DNA of 64,000 nucleotides from an uncultured Methanomassiliicoccus sp. (GCA_944319735.1 CALUEU010000002.1:62001-126000); one strand, 5' to 3'. Numbered from the stretch's first letter, positions 35,727 to 45,249 are shown. The notes: a model not told the origin generated them from the sequence alone. Program-made: numbers and translations.

Positions 35727-36953
35727 ATGAGATTTTGTATTCATTGTGGAAAGGAGATACCTGATGAGTCTAACTTCTGTGTATATTGTGGAAGTCCACA
35801 AAGCAGCATACCTCCTCACCCGGCTCCTCAGCGGCCAAGTACTGCACAATCTGTAAGATTGTTTGGAAGTACATTAGGAACTTTTGTATCCCTGGCAATG
35901 TTTATTATTGCAGCTATTGTTTTGATTGATTTGTATATTGGAATCCCCACCATGGCCGAGGTATGGGATTATCCGGTTCAGATATTCATTATTTTAAACG
36001 GAGTTGTAGACCTGTTCGTACTGGACAACTCAATGCTGATCTTTTACCTGTTTTTCATAATAGTGCTGCTGGCAAGCTTTACAGTTCTGATAATGAGAAG
36101 CAAGGATACGTTTGCCAGAGAGTTGACTATGAAGCCTGTCAAAGAGCACAGCCCGCTGTATACTGTGTGCACTTTGATTATGGTCACCACCTTAATCTCA
36201 ATAATTATTCAAGTTGTAATCCCAGCACTGACAGGGCAAAGTTCACACACCCCGCCGATGGATGGTGAAAGATGGGCAGAATTATACAGTGCAGCACAAG
36301 CTCCTGTATGGGAAGAGCTTATCTCAAGAGTTCTCCTGCTTGGAATACCGCTGCTGATAGTTGATCTGGTGCTGAATGCAGTTGATAAGAAGTATGAAAG
36401 AAAACCTTTGAGAAGATACGTTCTCGGAGGAGATTTTAGCTTTGGAGCGAAAGAGATCATATTTTTACTTATTTCATCGTTCCTCTTCGGCTATGCCCAC
36501 TTAGGAGGATGGGATGTATACAAGATACTTCCAGCTGCAATAGGGGGACTGGCGATGGGTTACGTATTCCTGAAATACGGACTCTATGCATCTATATCCC
36601 TTCATGCAATCAACAATCTGATTGGTTTCTCATCAGTCTTGTTTGACGGAATAGGATTCATTACAATAGTAGGAATAGTCTCTCTGCTGATGCTTCTGTT
36701 TGGAATTCCATATCTGGTCAATTATGCCTACAAATTAACAAAGTGGATTTCAGCCACCATAGAGAAACCTGCAAGAGCTGTACCGCAGCCTTCACCGGCT
36801 GAATATACTCCGCCTGAAGAAGAAATCAGACAGGAAATGCAGAATGCACCTACGTCGGGAACAATAGGCTTCAGATGTAAAAACTGCGGGAATGACTCTG
36901 CCGTATTCGAAAACGGGGAGCTCGTGTGCACCAAGTGCAGATTTAAGAACTGA
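35727..36953 (+). CDS. CPBP intramembrane protease flanked by zinc ribbons
   Basis: The ~408-residue membrane protein starts with a zinc ribbon (RFCIHCGKEIPDESNFCVYC), followed by a Pro-rich linker, several membrane helices and the CPBP (Abi/Rce1-like) motifs: PVWEELISRVLLLG (EExxxR), FLFGYAHLGGWD and SLHAINN. The end has a second zinc ribbon (FRCKNCGNDSAVFENGELVC, TKCRF). Known relatives cleave prenylated proteins or act in bacteriocin immunity. The ATG at 35727 starts the zinc ribbon; upstream in-frame TTG/GTG codons at 35712 and 35718 are less likely. Confidence 0.86.
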   Translation: MRFCIHCGKEIPDESNFCVYCGSPQSSIPPHPAPQRPSTAQSVRLFGSTLGTFVSLAMFIIAAIVLIDLYIGIPTMAEVWDYPVQIFIILNGVVDLFVLDNSMLIFYLFFIIVLLASFTVLIMRSKDTFARELTMKPVKEHSPLYTVCTLIMVTTLISIIIQVVIPALTGQSSHTPPMDGERWAELYSAAQAPVWEELISRVLLLGIPLLIVDLVLNAVDKKYERKPLRRYVLGGDFSFGAKEIIFLLISSFLFGYAHLGGWDVYKILPAAIGGLAMGYVFLKYGLYASISLHAINNLIGFSSVLFDGIGFITIVGIVSLLMLLFGIPYLVNYAYKLTKWISATIEKPARAVPQPSPAEYTPPEEEIRQEMQNAPTSGTIGFRCKNCGNDSAVFENGELVCTKCRFKN

Positions 36954-37695
36954 GCATTTTCTGCAGTGTGTTCCTGGATTCCAGTGCGTCATCCCATTCA
37001 CGGGACTCAATTACATACCGTCTAGGTCCAAGCGCATTGATTACTGCCGGAAAGTCAACAGTTCCTTTTCCAATGGGAAGATGCTCATCAGAAACCCCCA
37101 TATTGTCATGTATGTGCACATTGACAAATCTGTCTTTCAGACTCAGGAATTCTTGTACAGTATTTGTCGTATTGGCATGACCGATGTCAAAACATATCCC
37201 CAGCTCCGTACCTTCCAGTAAAGTTAGAAGGTCTTCGGGAGTTGTCCCCATGCACATTGGACAGGCAGGCATGTTTTCAAAAGCTATCTTCACTCCCAAT
37301 TCAGCAGCTTCTGCTTCCAGCCTGAAGAGAGATGCTTTCGTCATATCGATGACTTTGCTTTTGTCAACCATCCCTAGAGGCGACATGAATCCTGGATGAA
37401 CAGTAGCAATCTCTATTCCAAGCCTATTACAAGACTTCATACAGGTTATCAGTTCATTCAAGGAAGCCTCCAACATGTTTCTGTTAAGAGATCCTATGTT
37501 GATGTCACTCATAGGCGTATGTACAGAGAAAGACAGATCGTATGATGGCGCATACTCCAAGAAATCGCTTTCCAGATCCTGAAGACTGTGTTTTCCCTCC
37601 GCCACGATCTCCCATGAAGAGAATTCTGAAGATATCTTCTCCAGCATGCTGCGGAATGAAAAATGAGAAAAGTAAGGTGAAGATACAGCAATCAT
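36943..37695 (-). CDS. Sugar phosphate isomerase/epimerase (xylose isomerase-like TIM barrel)
   Basis: This 250-residue TIM barrel of the AP endonuclease 2/xylose isomerase-like family has metal-site features IEIATVHPGFMSPLG near residue 93, VKIAFENMPACPMCMGTTPE with the glutamate, LGICFDIGHANTTNTVQEF and FVNVHIHDNMGVSDEHLPIG. These fit a sugar or small-molecule isomerase or an endonuclease-IV-like enzyme; the substrate is unknown. It starts inside the stop of the upstream UPF0201 gene and converges on the protease gene with 11 bases of overlap. Confidence 0.84.
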   Translation of the reverse strand: MIAVSSPYFSHFSFRSMLEKISSEFSSWEIVAEGKHSLQDLESDFLEYAPSYDLSFSVHTPMSDINIGSLNRNMLEASLNELITCMKSCNRLGIEIATVHPGFMSPLGMVDKSKVIDMTKASLFRLEAEAAELGVKIAFENMPACPMCMGTTPEDLLTLLEGTELGICFDIGHANTTNTVQEFLSLKDRFVNVHIHDNMGVSDEHLPIGKGTVDFPAVINALGPRRYVIESREWDDALESRNTLQKMLSS

Positions 37696-38069
37696 TCATC
37701 TTCCTCCTTGATTGTACTCTCAGCCAGATAATCAATTACTTCGTCGATGTTGTCATCCCTGATTACAACTGAAATGCTGCCTAATGCAGTACGCTCGTCC
37801 TGAAAAGATATTTTTCCCATCATGGCCGCCTGCTTATTGAGAGTAAAACGAGTTGAGTCGGTTGATCTTCCCCTGAGAAGTACTGACCTTGCTGAATCTC
37901 TGATCTGTGTATCCCAGATAAGCTCACGGAGCTTTTCTCCAGACTCACACACCAGTGTAAGATGTTCATCACCGGTTATCTCTCCCTCTGGAAAGATGTT
38001 ATGCATTGCCTGACACACTTTTTCTTTTTCTTCAGTGGGGTAGCATTCACATTTAGCGGTAATAATCAT
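37692..38069 (-). CDS. UPF0201 (DUF54) family protein
   Basis: About 125 residues of the archaeal UPF0201 family: MIITAKCECYPTEEKEKVCQ, AMHNIFPEG, DTQIRDSARSVLLRGRST, FTLNKQAAMMGKISFQDE. Structures of relatives resemble ribosomal-protein-L5-like RNA-binding folds and a link to RNA has been suggested, but the function is not established. The ATG at 38069 is preferred over the frame start at 38093 because an AT-rich TATA-like element (CTTATATGCC on the plus strand's complement) lies ~25 bases upstream. It overlaps the sugar isomerase gene by 4 bases. Confidence 0.82.
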   Translation of the reverse strand: MIITAKCECYPTEEKEKVCQAMHNIFPEGEITGDEHLTLVCESGEKLRELIWDTQIRDSARSVLLRGRSTDSTRFTLNKQAAMMGKISFQDERTALGSISVVIRDDNIDEVIDYLAESTIKEEDE

Positions 38070-38122
38070 AATACACTCTAACTGCCGAGGCATATAAGTA
38101 TTTAGAGAAGAATGCGGAGGAT

Positions 38123-39574
38123 ATGAGAGACCGTGTGCTGGATGAACTTCTTAATGAAGGCATTCTCTTGGATCCCGAGGCCGCAGAATTGGTATTGGCC
38201 CAGGCTGATCCCGCTACATATGTACGGTCCATATTAGCATCAATGACCCAGCATCCTCTGGTCCTTACAGCAGACCATGTCAGGGCATATTCCAGCCTCA
38301 ATATATCTGTACCAAAGGTGCAGGTCAATCCGGTCTTAGAAGAGCTGAGAAAGTCGCCTTCGGTTATGGCAAGACCAACTAGCAGCGACATAGAGATCAT
38401 ACATGACATTACAGGCAATTCCACCTGTGAAGGCACGGTCAATGATTTTGCGCGATGTTTCAATGACCGCTTCAAGAAACTCAAGAAAATTCTCTCCCGC
38501 AGGCATGAGCTGGCAGGAAGCCTGCCTGTTGCCAAGGCAGTAAAGTATGACAGGGAAGTGAGAACCATCGGAATGGTTTCTGACTGGCACAATACAAAAA
38601 ACGGTCACAAAATCATTGAGCTTGAGGATGACGAGGGAAAGTGCACGGTTCTTATCCACAAAGACTCTGATTACATCAATGAAAGCATAGTCAATGATGA
38701 AGTAATAGGAGTTGTTGGAAAAGCAACAAGCAAGGGAGATCTTCTGGTATTGAAAGAACTGATCAGACCTGATGTTCCCATCTCCAACGCCATGGAACCC
38801 AGTGATTCCACTTCCTCAGTTGCATTCATGTCTGATGTGCATGTCGGGTCCAACACATTTCTGGATGCAGAATGGAACAGAATGATGCACTGGCTGAAGA
38901 CTGAGGGGAAAGACGAAATTCAGTATCTTGTGCTTCCAGGTGACGTGGTAGACGGCATAGGGGTGTTCCCGGGCCAGGAAGAAGAGCTTAGGATCGAGGA
39001 TGTTTTTGAACAATACAGGGCTCTAGCTGAGCTTCTAAAAGAAGTTCCTGACAACATTCAGATCCTTATTCAGCCTGGAAACCACGATGCGGTCAGGCCT
39101 GCCGAGCCTCAGCCTACTTTTCCTAAAATGATCTCAGAGATTTTTGACTCGTCCTGCATGCTTATCGGCAATCCCTGCTCTATAAGGCTGGAAGGCCGCA
39201 AGATTCTGACATACCACGGTCGCAGCCTGGATGACTGGATAAGTTCTGTGCAGGGATTAAATTACGAAAATCCTCTGGACACAATGAAAGAAATGCTTAA
39301 GCGCAGGCATCTGGCTCCGCTGTACGGCGGAAAAACACCTCTTGCTCCGGAAAAAGAGGACCATCTAGTGATTGATGAGATTCCTGACATCTTTGTAACC
39401 GGACACATTCACGGTGCCGGAATAGACATGTATAAGGGAATTACTACAATCTGCGCATCAACCTGGCAGTCTCAGACAGCATTCCAGAAAATGCATAATT
39501 TCAGTCCTGATCCAGCTCTACTGCCCATAGTTCACTTAGGAACAGGCAAAGCTAAAATGATGGACTTTAACTGA
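38123..39574 (+). CDS. polB: DNA polymerase D small subunit (DP1)
   Basis: This 483-residue exonuclease subunit of archaeal PolD has an N-terminal helical region, an OB fold (VRTIGMVSDWHNTKNGHKII) and the Mre11-like phosphoesterase domain with all metal motifs: SDVHVGSNTFLDAEW, LPGDVVDGIGVFPGQ, QPGNHDAVRPAEPQ and FVTGHIHGAGID. It provides 3'-5' proofreading for the large subunit DP2, which is not in this window. It is divergent from the UPF0201 gene, sharing a 53-base promoter region. Confidence 0.95.
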   Translation: MRDRVLDELLNEGILLDPEAAELVLAQADPATYVRSILASMTQHPLVLTADHVRAYSSLNISVPKVQVNPVLEELRKSPSVMARPTSSDIEIIHDITGNSTCEGTVNDFARCFNDRFKKLKKILSRRHELAGSLPVAKAVKYDREVRTIGMVSDWHNTKNGHKIIELEDDEGKCTVLIHKDSDYINESIVNDEVIGVVGKATSKGDLLVLKELIRPDVPISNAMEPSDSTSSVAFMSDVHVGSNTFLDAEWNRMMHWLKTEGKDEIQYLVLPGDVVDGIGVFPGQEEELRIEDVFEQYRALAELLKEVPDNIQILIQPGNHDAVRPAEPQPTFPKMISEIFDSSCMLIGNPCSIRLEGRKILTYHGRSLDDWISSVQGLNYENPLDTMKEMLKRRHLAPLYGGKTPLAPEKEDHLVIDEIPDIFVTGHIHGAGIDMYKGITTICASTWQSQTAFQKMHNFSPDPALLPIVHLGTGKAKMMDFN

Positions 39575-39679
39575 AAATATGTGCTGCAGTAGAATATTGC
39601 TGCTCTTTTATTACAAGCAGGAAGATTTTATCAAGTCCTAATAAAACTAATATAAACTAAATGTTGAAATCTAGCACAT

Positions 39680-40891
39680 ATGGGGAAATATACCCTCACG
39701 AATGAGAATAACGGACTACCTCGTACAGTATACGAGAAGGCTCAAATTGACATTACTTCATATCCCGGCATCTGGAAGTTCATAGACTGGCTGCCTGTAG
39801 ATAATGTTTTAAATGGATTTGACGGAGGCTGCGTAACATATAAAAGCAGCGGTTTGTCCAGAGAGCTGGGGCTGAATAATTTATACATAGCGTTTAATGG
39901 GTACTGGCCGGAAATAAATGCAAATCTGAATACCTGCAGTTTTAAAGATTTGGAAGCCGGACCCACGATAGAAATGCTTCATGAGAAAAAAGAGAAGAGA
40001 ATTCTGACTGTTGCCTCTGCAGGAAACACAGCCCGGGCTTTTGCCAATGCCTGCCACTTATCAGATATTCCTCTTCTGCTTGTCGTGCCGAAGAGTTCAC
40101 TCTCTAAACTCTGGATTCCAGAGGAGACTCCTGACGACAGAGTATTCCTTCTGTGCGTGGATGGTGATTACAGTGAAGCAATAGAGGTTAGCAACCAAAT
40201 TTGCGAACTTAAAGAATTTATTCCAGAAGGCGGGGCTAAAAATATTGCCAGAAGAGATGGGATGGGCACCGTCATGCTGGATGCAGCATTTAAAATGAAG
40301 AAAATTCCAGATTACTATTTTCAGGCTGTCGGAAGCGGAACCGGCGGCATATCTGCCTGGGAGGCTTCAATGAGGCTGATCAATGACGGCCATTTTGGAA
40401 ACAAACTTCCAGTCCTCAAGTTGGCGCAAAATGTTCCCTGTGCTCCACTGTTCAATTCCGTTCACGGCGGAGTTTACAGCAAAGACTGTCCTAAGGGAAT
40501 GTATGACGGTGTTTTGTTTAACAGAAAGCCTCCATATGGCATTCCAGGCGGGGTTGCTGAAGCTCTGGATGCTACCAACGGCACAATCGACGGTATGACA
40601 AATGAACAGGCCGAAAAAGCATCAGAGATATTTTACAGGACTGAAGGCGTGGATATTATGAACGCGGCCGCCATAGCCGTAGCAGCATTAATATATAATT
40701 GTGAAACAGGAAATATAAAAGAAAATGATACTGTGTTGCTCAACATCACAGGCGGCGGAGAAGCATTGTATAAAAAAGAGAAAACAATAAAATATCTCAA
40801 GCCAGACATGACCTTAAAACCAGAAGATGCAGACATCAACGAGATTTCTAAGAAAATTATAAACAAACTGGGGGCCAGCATATATGCATGA
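39680..40891 (+). CDS. Cysteate synthase
   Basis: This 403-residue PLP enzyme of the threonine-synthase fold replaces the phosphate of phosphoserine with sulfite to give L-cysteate, the first step of coenzyme M synthesis in the Methanosarcina-type route. It shows [18 protein letters not shown] where the PLP lysine and loop lie, [14 protein letters not shown] for the PLP phosphate, [15 protein letters not shown], and the C-terminal [13 protein letters not shown]. Family choice over threonine synthase rests on overall resemblance and on the adjacent comDE genes. A transaminase to sulfopyruvate is not in the window. Its end overlaps the ABC ATPase gene by 8 bases. Confidence 0.9.
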   Translation: MGKYTLTNENNGLPRTVYEKAQIDITSYPGIWKFIDWLPVDNVLNGFDGGCVTYKSSGLSRELGLNNLYIAFNGYWPEINANLNTCSFKDLEAGPTIEMLHEKKEKRILTVASAGNTARAFANACHLSDIPLLLVVPKSSLSKLWIPEETPDDRVFLLCVDGDYSEAIEVSNQICELKEFIPEGGAKNIARRDGMGTVMLDAAFKMKKIPDYYFQAVGSGTGGISAWEASMRLINDGHFGNKLPVLKLAQNVPCAPLFNSVHGGVYSKDCPKGMYDGVLFNRKPPYGIPGGVAEALDATNGTIDGMTNEQAEKASEIFYRTEGVDIMNAAAIAVAALIYNCETGNIKENDTVLLNITGGGEALYKKEKTIKYLKPDMTLKPEDADINEISKKIINKLGASIYA

Positions 40892-41648
40892 GATAAACTC
40901 TCTCACCATACTCGGTGGAAATGACAAAGACGACAACTGCGATTTTGTAGATAGCATAAAAATCCTGAAAGGAGAAATAATCGGAGTGGTGGGGCCTACA
41001 GGATCGGGAAAAAGCACACTGATAGGTGATATTGAACAGCTTGCTCAGAGAGACACTCAGTCTAAAAGACAGATACTGATAGATGACGCTGTGCCAGATA
41101 ATGATTTACGTTCAGATCCGCGGAAGAAACTGGTTGCACAGCTGTCTCAGAATATGCATTTTCTCGCAGATATGAAGGTTGATGAGTTTCTAAGAATGCA
41201 TGCCAAAAGCCGCGGGAAGCCGGAGACTTTGTCAGGAGAGGTTATTGAAATTGCAAATACGCTGTGCGGTGAACCGCTGGGACCGGAAAACCACCTGACA
41301 GCTCTGAGCGGCGGACAGTCAAGAGCGCTGATGACTGCGGACATAGCCAGGATCAGTGATTCTCCCATCGTTCTGATTGATGAGATAGAAAATGCAGGCA
41401 TAAGGAAACAGGAGGCACTCAAGCTGCTGTCTGGAGAAGGAAAGATTGTGATTGTTGTGACCCACGATCCAGTTTTGGCTCTTCTCACGGAAAAACGCAT
41501 TGTCATGGAAAACGGCGGAATGGTAAAAATTATCGAACGGTCCGGCAAAGAACGTGAGGTGTGCAGCAAGCTGGCTGAACTGGATGAAAGAATAATTATG
41601 CTCAGAGAGACGATACGCCGCGGAGAGACAGTGGAGGAATTAATCTGA
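40884..41648 (+). CDS. Stand-alone ABC-type ATPase of the CoM cluster
   Basis: This 254-residue ABC ATPase has Walker [19 protein letters not shown] near residue 38, signature [15 protein letters not shown], Walker [14 protein letters not shown] and an H-loop [11 protein letters not shown]. No permease gene is nearby, and the protein has no membrane segment, so it is probably a soluble ATPase, comparable in kind to the AtwA-type ATPase needed to activate methyl-CoM reductase. It overlaps both neighbours (8 bases with cysteate synthase; CTGA with the P-loop gene), which ties it to coenzyme M synthesis. The role is inferred from context. Confidence 0.85.
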   Translation: MHEINSLTILGGNDKDDNCDFVDSIKILKGEIIGVVGPTGSGKSTLIGDIEQLAQRDTQSKRQILIDDAVPDNDLRSDPRKKLVAQLSQNMHFLADMKVDEFLRMHAKSRGKPETLSGEVIEIANTLCGEPLGPENHLTALSGGQSRALMTADIARISDSPIVLIDEIENAGIRKQEALKLLSGEGKIVIVVTHDPVLALLTEKRIVMENGGMVKIIERSGKEREVCSKLAELDERIIMLRETIRRGETVEELI

Positions 41649-42343
41649 AGTTTACAGTCATAGCCGGTACACCAGGATCAGGCAAGACCTCGGTGCTGTC
41701 TTCACTTACACGTGCCCTGATCGACTCGGGAATGAATCCTTCGATTGTAAAAGTAGACTGTCTGTGGACTGAAGACGACAAGAGGCTGGGCAGGCTTGGG
41801 GTTCCTGTCAAAGCTGCACTTTCCAAAGACATGTGTCCGGATCATTTTGCAATATACAATACTGAAGATATGCTTGCATGGGCTGAAGACAACGGATCAG
41901 ATATTCTCCTCAATGAAACTGCGGGACTTTGCTTAAGATGTGCTCCATATCCAAACGACTGTCTGGCTGTATGTGTGATAGATATTACGTCAGGTCCCAA
42001 TAATCCTTTGAAAGTAGGTCCGCTGATGACCTCTGCCGACGTAGTGATGATGACCAAGGGAGACATGGTTTCACAGGCAGAAAGGGAAGTTTTCAGAGAA
42101 AGAGTTCTGGAAGCCAATCCTACATGCACACCGATTGAAGCCAACGGTCTTACCAGCAAAGGATCTGTAGAGCTGGCAGAAATAGTCTTGCGATCAAAGG
42201 ATGTCTCTTCTGATATGAGATTAAGAAACAATCCTCCCTTTTCCATATGCACACTATGTGCTGGAGAAACAAGAATAGGAAAAGAGTATCAAAGAGGAGT
42301 GCTGCGGAGAATGGATGGATTCACAGATTACCGCGGTGAATAA
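41645..42343 (+). CDS. HypB/UreG-like P-loop NTPase of the CoM cluster (probable CTG start)
   Basis: About 232 residues of a SIMIBI-class NTPase: P-loop [20 protein letters not shown] at the very N-terminus, [17 protein letters not shown], the switch-like [30 protein letters not shown] near residue 140 in the place of NKxD, and a C-terminal [17 protein letters not shown]. Relatives insert nickel or handle cobalamin/metal sites. No ATG/GTG/TTG allows the P-loop to be included; the only good candidate is CTG at 41645, overlapping the previous stop as CTGA, seven bases after GGAGG (41633-41637). A GTG at 41693 would delete the P-loop. Confidence 0.8.
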   Translation: MKFTVIAGTPGSGKTSVLSSLTRALIDSGMNPSIVKVDCLWTEDDKRLGRLGVPVKAALSKDMCPDHFAIYNTEDMLAWAEDNGSDILLNETAGLCLRCAPYPNDCLAVCVIDITSGPNNPLKVGPLMTSADVVMMTKGDMVSQAEREVFRERVLEANPTCTPIEANGLTSKGSVELAEIVLRSKDVSSDMRLRNNPPFSICTLCAGETRIGKEYQRGVLRRMDGFTDYRGE

Positions 42344-42344
42344 G

Positions 42345-42968
42345 ATGTTAGAAGAATTTCTTCCAGGCTATAACTGCGGAAAATGCGGCTGCAGAACTTG
42401 CAGTGATTTTGCAGATAATTTGAAATTAAATCAAGATGTTGAAAAATGTCCATTCCTTCTTCAAGAACGATTTAAAGAAAATATGGAAAAAATCATTAAT
42501 TGTCTTGAAAACGACAAGAAAGATGAAGAAATATACGGTGTTGTCGATGGAGTCAGAGCTTCATTCACCATACTGCCGCTGCCTGGTGAGCCTTCCTGCA
42601 GAGAAGACCTGTTTCCTATGGATAGGGAGATTGAGATCTCTGAAAATGATGTTATACGCTACCGTCCTCTGGGATGCCCAATTACCCATTTTGCAAGAGT
42701 TTTGAAGGTATCTCACGGAGTTATAACTGTCCATATGATAGGGCCAAGAAATCTCATCGGAGATGATGGTTTTGAACCGCTTGATATCGGAATATGCATG
42801 GTTGCCGCTTTTGAAGGCATAATCGGAAAAGGCACTGTGCCGAAAGTGTGTGAAACTGTGAGATTTCTGCCTGACCACTGCATGATGGGAAAGGTGCACT
42901 CCGGAATCGTAGTCAGCATAGAAGGCAGAAAAATAAGGATTGAAGGCATTGACCTTAAGGTGTGGTAA
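42345..42968 (+). CDS. Fe-S protein of the CoM cluster (CODH-gamma-type 4Fe-4S domain)
   Basis: About 207 residues. The N-terminus holds a four-cysteine Fe-S motif like that of corrinoid/CODH proteins: YNCGKCGCRTCSDFADNL, then EKCPFLL. The rest is an alpha/beta domain with LGCPITHFARVLKVSHG, IGICMVAAFEGIIGKG, VRFLPDHCMMGKVHSGIV. The ATG at 42345 (GGTGA six bases upstream) follows the previous stop by one base; an ATG at 42315 would overlap by 29. Its stop overlaps the comD start (TAATG). Context suggests electron delivery or cluster supply for coenzyme M synthesis. Confidence 0.82.
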   Translation: MLEEFLPGYNCGKCGCRTCSDFADNLKLNQDVEKCPFLLQERFKENMEKIINCLENDKKDEEIYGVVDGVRASFTILPLPGEPSCREDLFPMDREIEISENDVIRYRPLGCPITHFARVLKVSHGVITVHMIGPRNLIGDDGFEPLDIGICMVAAFEGIIGKGTVPKVCETVRFLPDHCMMGKVHSGIVVSIEGRKIRIEGIDLKVW

Positions 42969-43471
42969 TGAAGAAAGCTGCAGAGATCTTAGAAGGCCTG
43001 AAGGCATGTAATATCGGGCTTGCTGCAAGCGTTCCGTGTGTTAATCTTTCATCTCTCCTGAAATGTATCGATGACTCGGAAATAAAACATGTTGCGGTAT
43101 CAAGGGAAGAAGAAGGTGTGGGAATATGTGCTGGAGCCCACCTGGGCGGAATGAATGCCGTGCTTATTATGCAGAATTCAGGACTTGGAAATTCTATCAA
43201 TGCCCTTGCTTCACTTGATCTTCTGTACAATATTCCGCTGCTGATGATCATGAGCCATCGAGGGGTAGAAAATGAGTCTGTATGCGCTCAGGTTCCCATG
43301 GGAGAACTGACAATTCCTCTTCTAAATGATCTCGGCATCCCGTATCTGGAAATAAAGGGAGGAGACGATGGGAAGAATGCCGTATTAAAGGCATGGGAAT
43401 GCGCTGAATCACAGCAGAAACCCAGTGCCGTTCTGGTAAAACCATCTTACTGGAAGAAGGTGTCTGAATGA
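42968..43471 (+). CDS. comD: Sulfopyruvate decarboxylase, alpha subunit (ComD)
   Basis: This ~168-residue pyrimidine-binding half of a TPP decarboxylase turns sulfopyruvate into sulfoacetaldehyde in coenzyme M synthesis. It has AASVPCVNLSSLLKCIDD, the catalytic-glutamate segment VAVSREEEGVGICAGAHLGG and VLIMQNSGLGNSINALASL. The ATG at 42968 overlaps the preceding stop by one base (TAATG), preferred over a GTG at 42962. The beta subunit follows with an ATGA overlap, as expected for the two-gene form of the enzyme (they are fused in some methanogens). Confidence 0.92.
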   Translation: MKKAAEILEGLKACNIGLAASVPCVNLSSLLKCIDDSEIKHVAVSREEEGVGICAGAHLGGMNAVLIMQNSGLGNSINALASLDLLYNIPLLMIMSHRGVENESVCAQVPMGELTIPLLNDLGIPYLEIKGGDDGKNAVLKAWECAESQQKPSAVLVKPSYWKKVSE

Positions 43472-44025
43472 AAAGAATAGACGCTTTGGAGATCATTGCC
43501 TCTAACTGCAAGGATTCCCTGATAATCTGCAACATCGGATTTCCATGCAGGGAGCTTTGCAGCGTAGGTGACAGGCCTGAAACTTTCTACATGCTGGGTT
43601 CAATGGGCATGTCCTCATCTATAGGTTTAGGTGTGGCTCTTGCAGCGCCACATAAAAAAGTTATATCCATTGACGGCGACGGAGCTGTGCTGATGAATCT
43701 CGGCTCTCTGGTTACAATCGCCTCCTTGGATCTCGATAATTATGTTTTGATAATATTGGATAACGGTGCATACGGTTCTACAGGATCACAACCTACTTCA
43801 CTCAGCAAAAAAGGAAGCCTCTGCCAGATAGCCTCTGGAGCAGGAGTTTCATACGTAGAGGAAGTTAAAGAAAAAGAAGAACTGGAAGTGGCATTAAATA
43901 ATATCAAAAAAGGAGTAATTGTTGTAAAAATAGAAGTGGGAAACTCTCAAGTTCCCCTGGTGCCGTACAGTCCTGAAGAGATTAAGAAAAATTTCATGGC
44001 TGCAGTTTCTCAACAGGTTCAGTAA
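43468..44025 (+). CDS. comE: Sulfopyruvate decarboxylase, beta subunit (ComE)
   Basis: This 185-residue TPP/Mg-binding half has FYMLGSMGMSSSIGLGVALA, the Mg/TPP motif SIDGDGAVLMNLGSLVTI near residue 70, and LIILDNGAYGSTGSQP. With ComD it decarboxylates sulfopyruvate. It is the last plus-strand gene of the coenzyme M run; its 3' end overlaps the end of the convergent DUF39 gene by 32 bases, so both halves of the pathway meet tail to tail. Confidence 0.92.
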   Translation: MKRIDALEIIASNCKDSLIICNIGFPCRELCSVGDRPETFYMLGSMGMSSSIGLGVALAAPHKKVISIDGDGAVLMNLGSLVTIASLDLDNYVLIILDNGAYGSTGSQPTSLSKKGSLCQIASGAGVSYVEEVKEKEELEVALNNIKKGVIVVKIEVGNSQVPLVPYSPEEIKKNFMAAVSQQVQ

Positions 44026-45244
44026 GCAGAAAGGTTCTGTCCAAAAGCTTTGACTTAAGCTCTCTGGAAATCTTCAGGGCCCTGGCACGGTCGGACTGCC
44101 TGCATGCCACAGGAATTTCTCTTGTGGTTCCGTCTATGCATACCTGTACTTTCCCTAAGTCGGCATGGAATACATCAGGACAGATTGTAGAACACAGCCC
44201 GCAGTTGAAGCATCTGTACCTGTTGATCTCCAGCATATCTGAAATAGCAGACATGGGACAGGATTTCACAGCTTTGCAGACTTCACAGTGCTTACACTTG
44301 TCAGAGTCAGCTTTCACAGAAAGAGATGTTCCATTCCAGAGTTTTCCATAATCTATGTATGTCATAGGTTTTCTTATTGAAACGTCTGAGAGTGGAAGCT
44401 GGATCTGTTCATTCTGTATCCTGACATTTTTAAGCAGAGTTTCATCAAGTACCGGTATCGGCACTGCCCATGAAACTATGCATTCAGGACCCTCAGAAGT
44501 CATGAATCCTCCCATATAATCAGGATTCATTTCTTTCATGTCTGCAACGGCAGTAAGGTTCGGCGACTGTTGTGTGGATCTTGTTCCTGTTCCCGTAACA
44601 AAACCTTCTGCTCCATTCACCAGAACTTTTGTTCCTATGCCAATAGTTCTCAGGGAAGGATCATTTTGAACTGGATTTATAGAACCGCAGCCTGAAAATG
44701 TTAATTCTTTATAATTTGGAGAAAACTCTAATGCATGAAAGATTGTAGTAATTGGATGATCGTGAGGATTAGTCATTGCAGAATAATTTCTGAATGCATT
44801 TCTCGTGGACATAAGCTTCGCGTAAGGCATATCTTCAAAGAATACATCCTCCGATATCTGTGTCCCGTCTTTGGCAACTGCTTCCACATGAATCGGCTTG
44901 TTTTCCAACATATCTCTGAAAAGCATTCCAGCTCCATAGTTTCCAGCTGACGCAGTGCCAAACACTACTGCTTCAATAAGATTGAGATTTTCATTCGGAC
45001 AGGGACCTGGATGAGCACATATTCCATTGAGAAAAAGAGACTTTGCCTTTGAAAATTTTAAACTTTTGATAGGAATAGAGAATACTCCATATGTACCACT
45101 CATCACTCCCCTAGTACCGGTAGTTACTACATCAACCTCTGCAGCTTCTTTTTCAGTACATTCTTTTATTTCCTGAGCAGTCATTACTACAGCTTCTCCA
45201 GCTGAGAGTTTTCTTTTAATTTCATTAAATGTACGAATAGTCAT
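43994..45244 (-). CDS. DUF39/ferredoxin protein, candidate sulfoacetaldehyde-to-CoM enzyme (ComF; methanogenesis marker 16 type)
   Basis: About 416 residues: a DUF39 (homocysteine-biosynthesis-like) body with VDVVTTGTRGVMSGTYGVFS, GICAHPGPCPNENLNLI, FSGCGSINPVQNDPSLRTIG and VLVNGAEGFVTGTGTRS, then a two-cluster ferredoxin (KCKHCEVCKAVKSCPMSAI and YRCFNCGLCSTICP). The DUF39 relative MJ0100 makes homocysteine from aspartate semialdehyde and sulfide. A paralogue has, to my memory, been reported to make coenzyme M from sulfoacetaldehyde by the same chemistry, and the position beside comDE fits that. The ATG at 45244, six bases after the ALDH stop, is preferred over 45262. Confidence 0.82.
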   Translation of the reverse strand: MTIRTFNEIKRKLSAGEAVVMTAQEIKECTEKEAAEVDVVTTGTRGVMSGTYGVFSIPIKSLKFSKAKSLFLNGICAHPGPCPNENLNLIEAVVFGTASAGNYGAGMLFRDMLENKPIHVEAVAKDGTQISEDVFFEDMPYAKLMSTRNAFRNYSAMTNPHDHPITTIFHALEFSPNYKELTFSGCGSINPVQNDPSLRTIGIGTKVLVNGAEGFVTGTGTRSTQQSPNLTAVADMKEMNPDYMGGFMTSEGPECIVSWAVPIPVLDETLLKNVRIQNEQIQLPLSDVSIRKPMTYIDYGKLWNGTSLSVKADSDKCKHCEVCKAVKSCPMSAISDMLEINRYRCFNCGLCSTICPDVFHADLGKVQVCIDGTTREIPVACRQSDRARALKISRELKSKLLDRTFLLTEPVEKLQP

Positions 45245-45249
45245 CTGAA

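Noticed and set aside
41693-42343. GTG at 41693 as the start of the P-loop protein.
   Set aside because: It would remove the complete P-loop GTPGSGKT that is encoded in frame just upstream.
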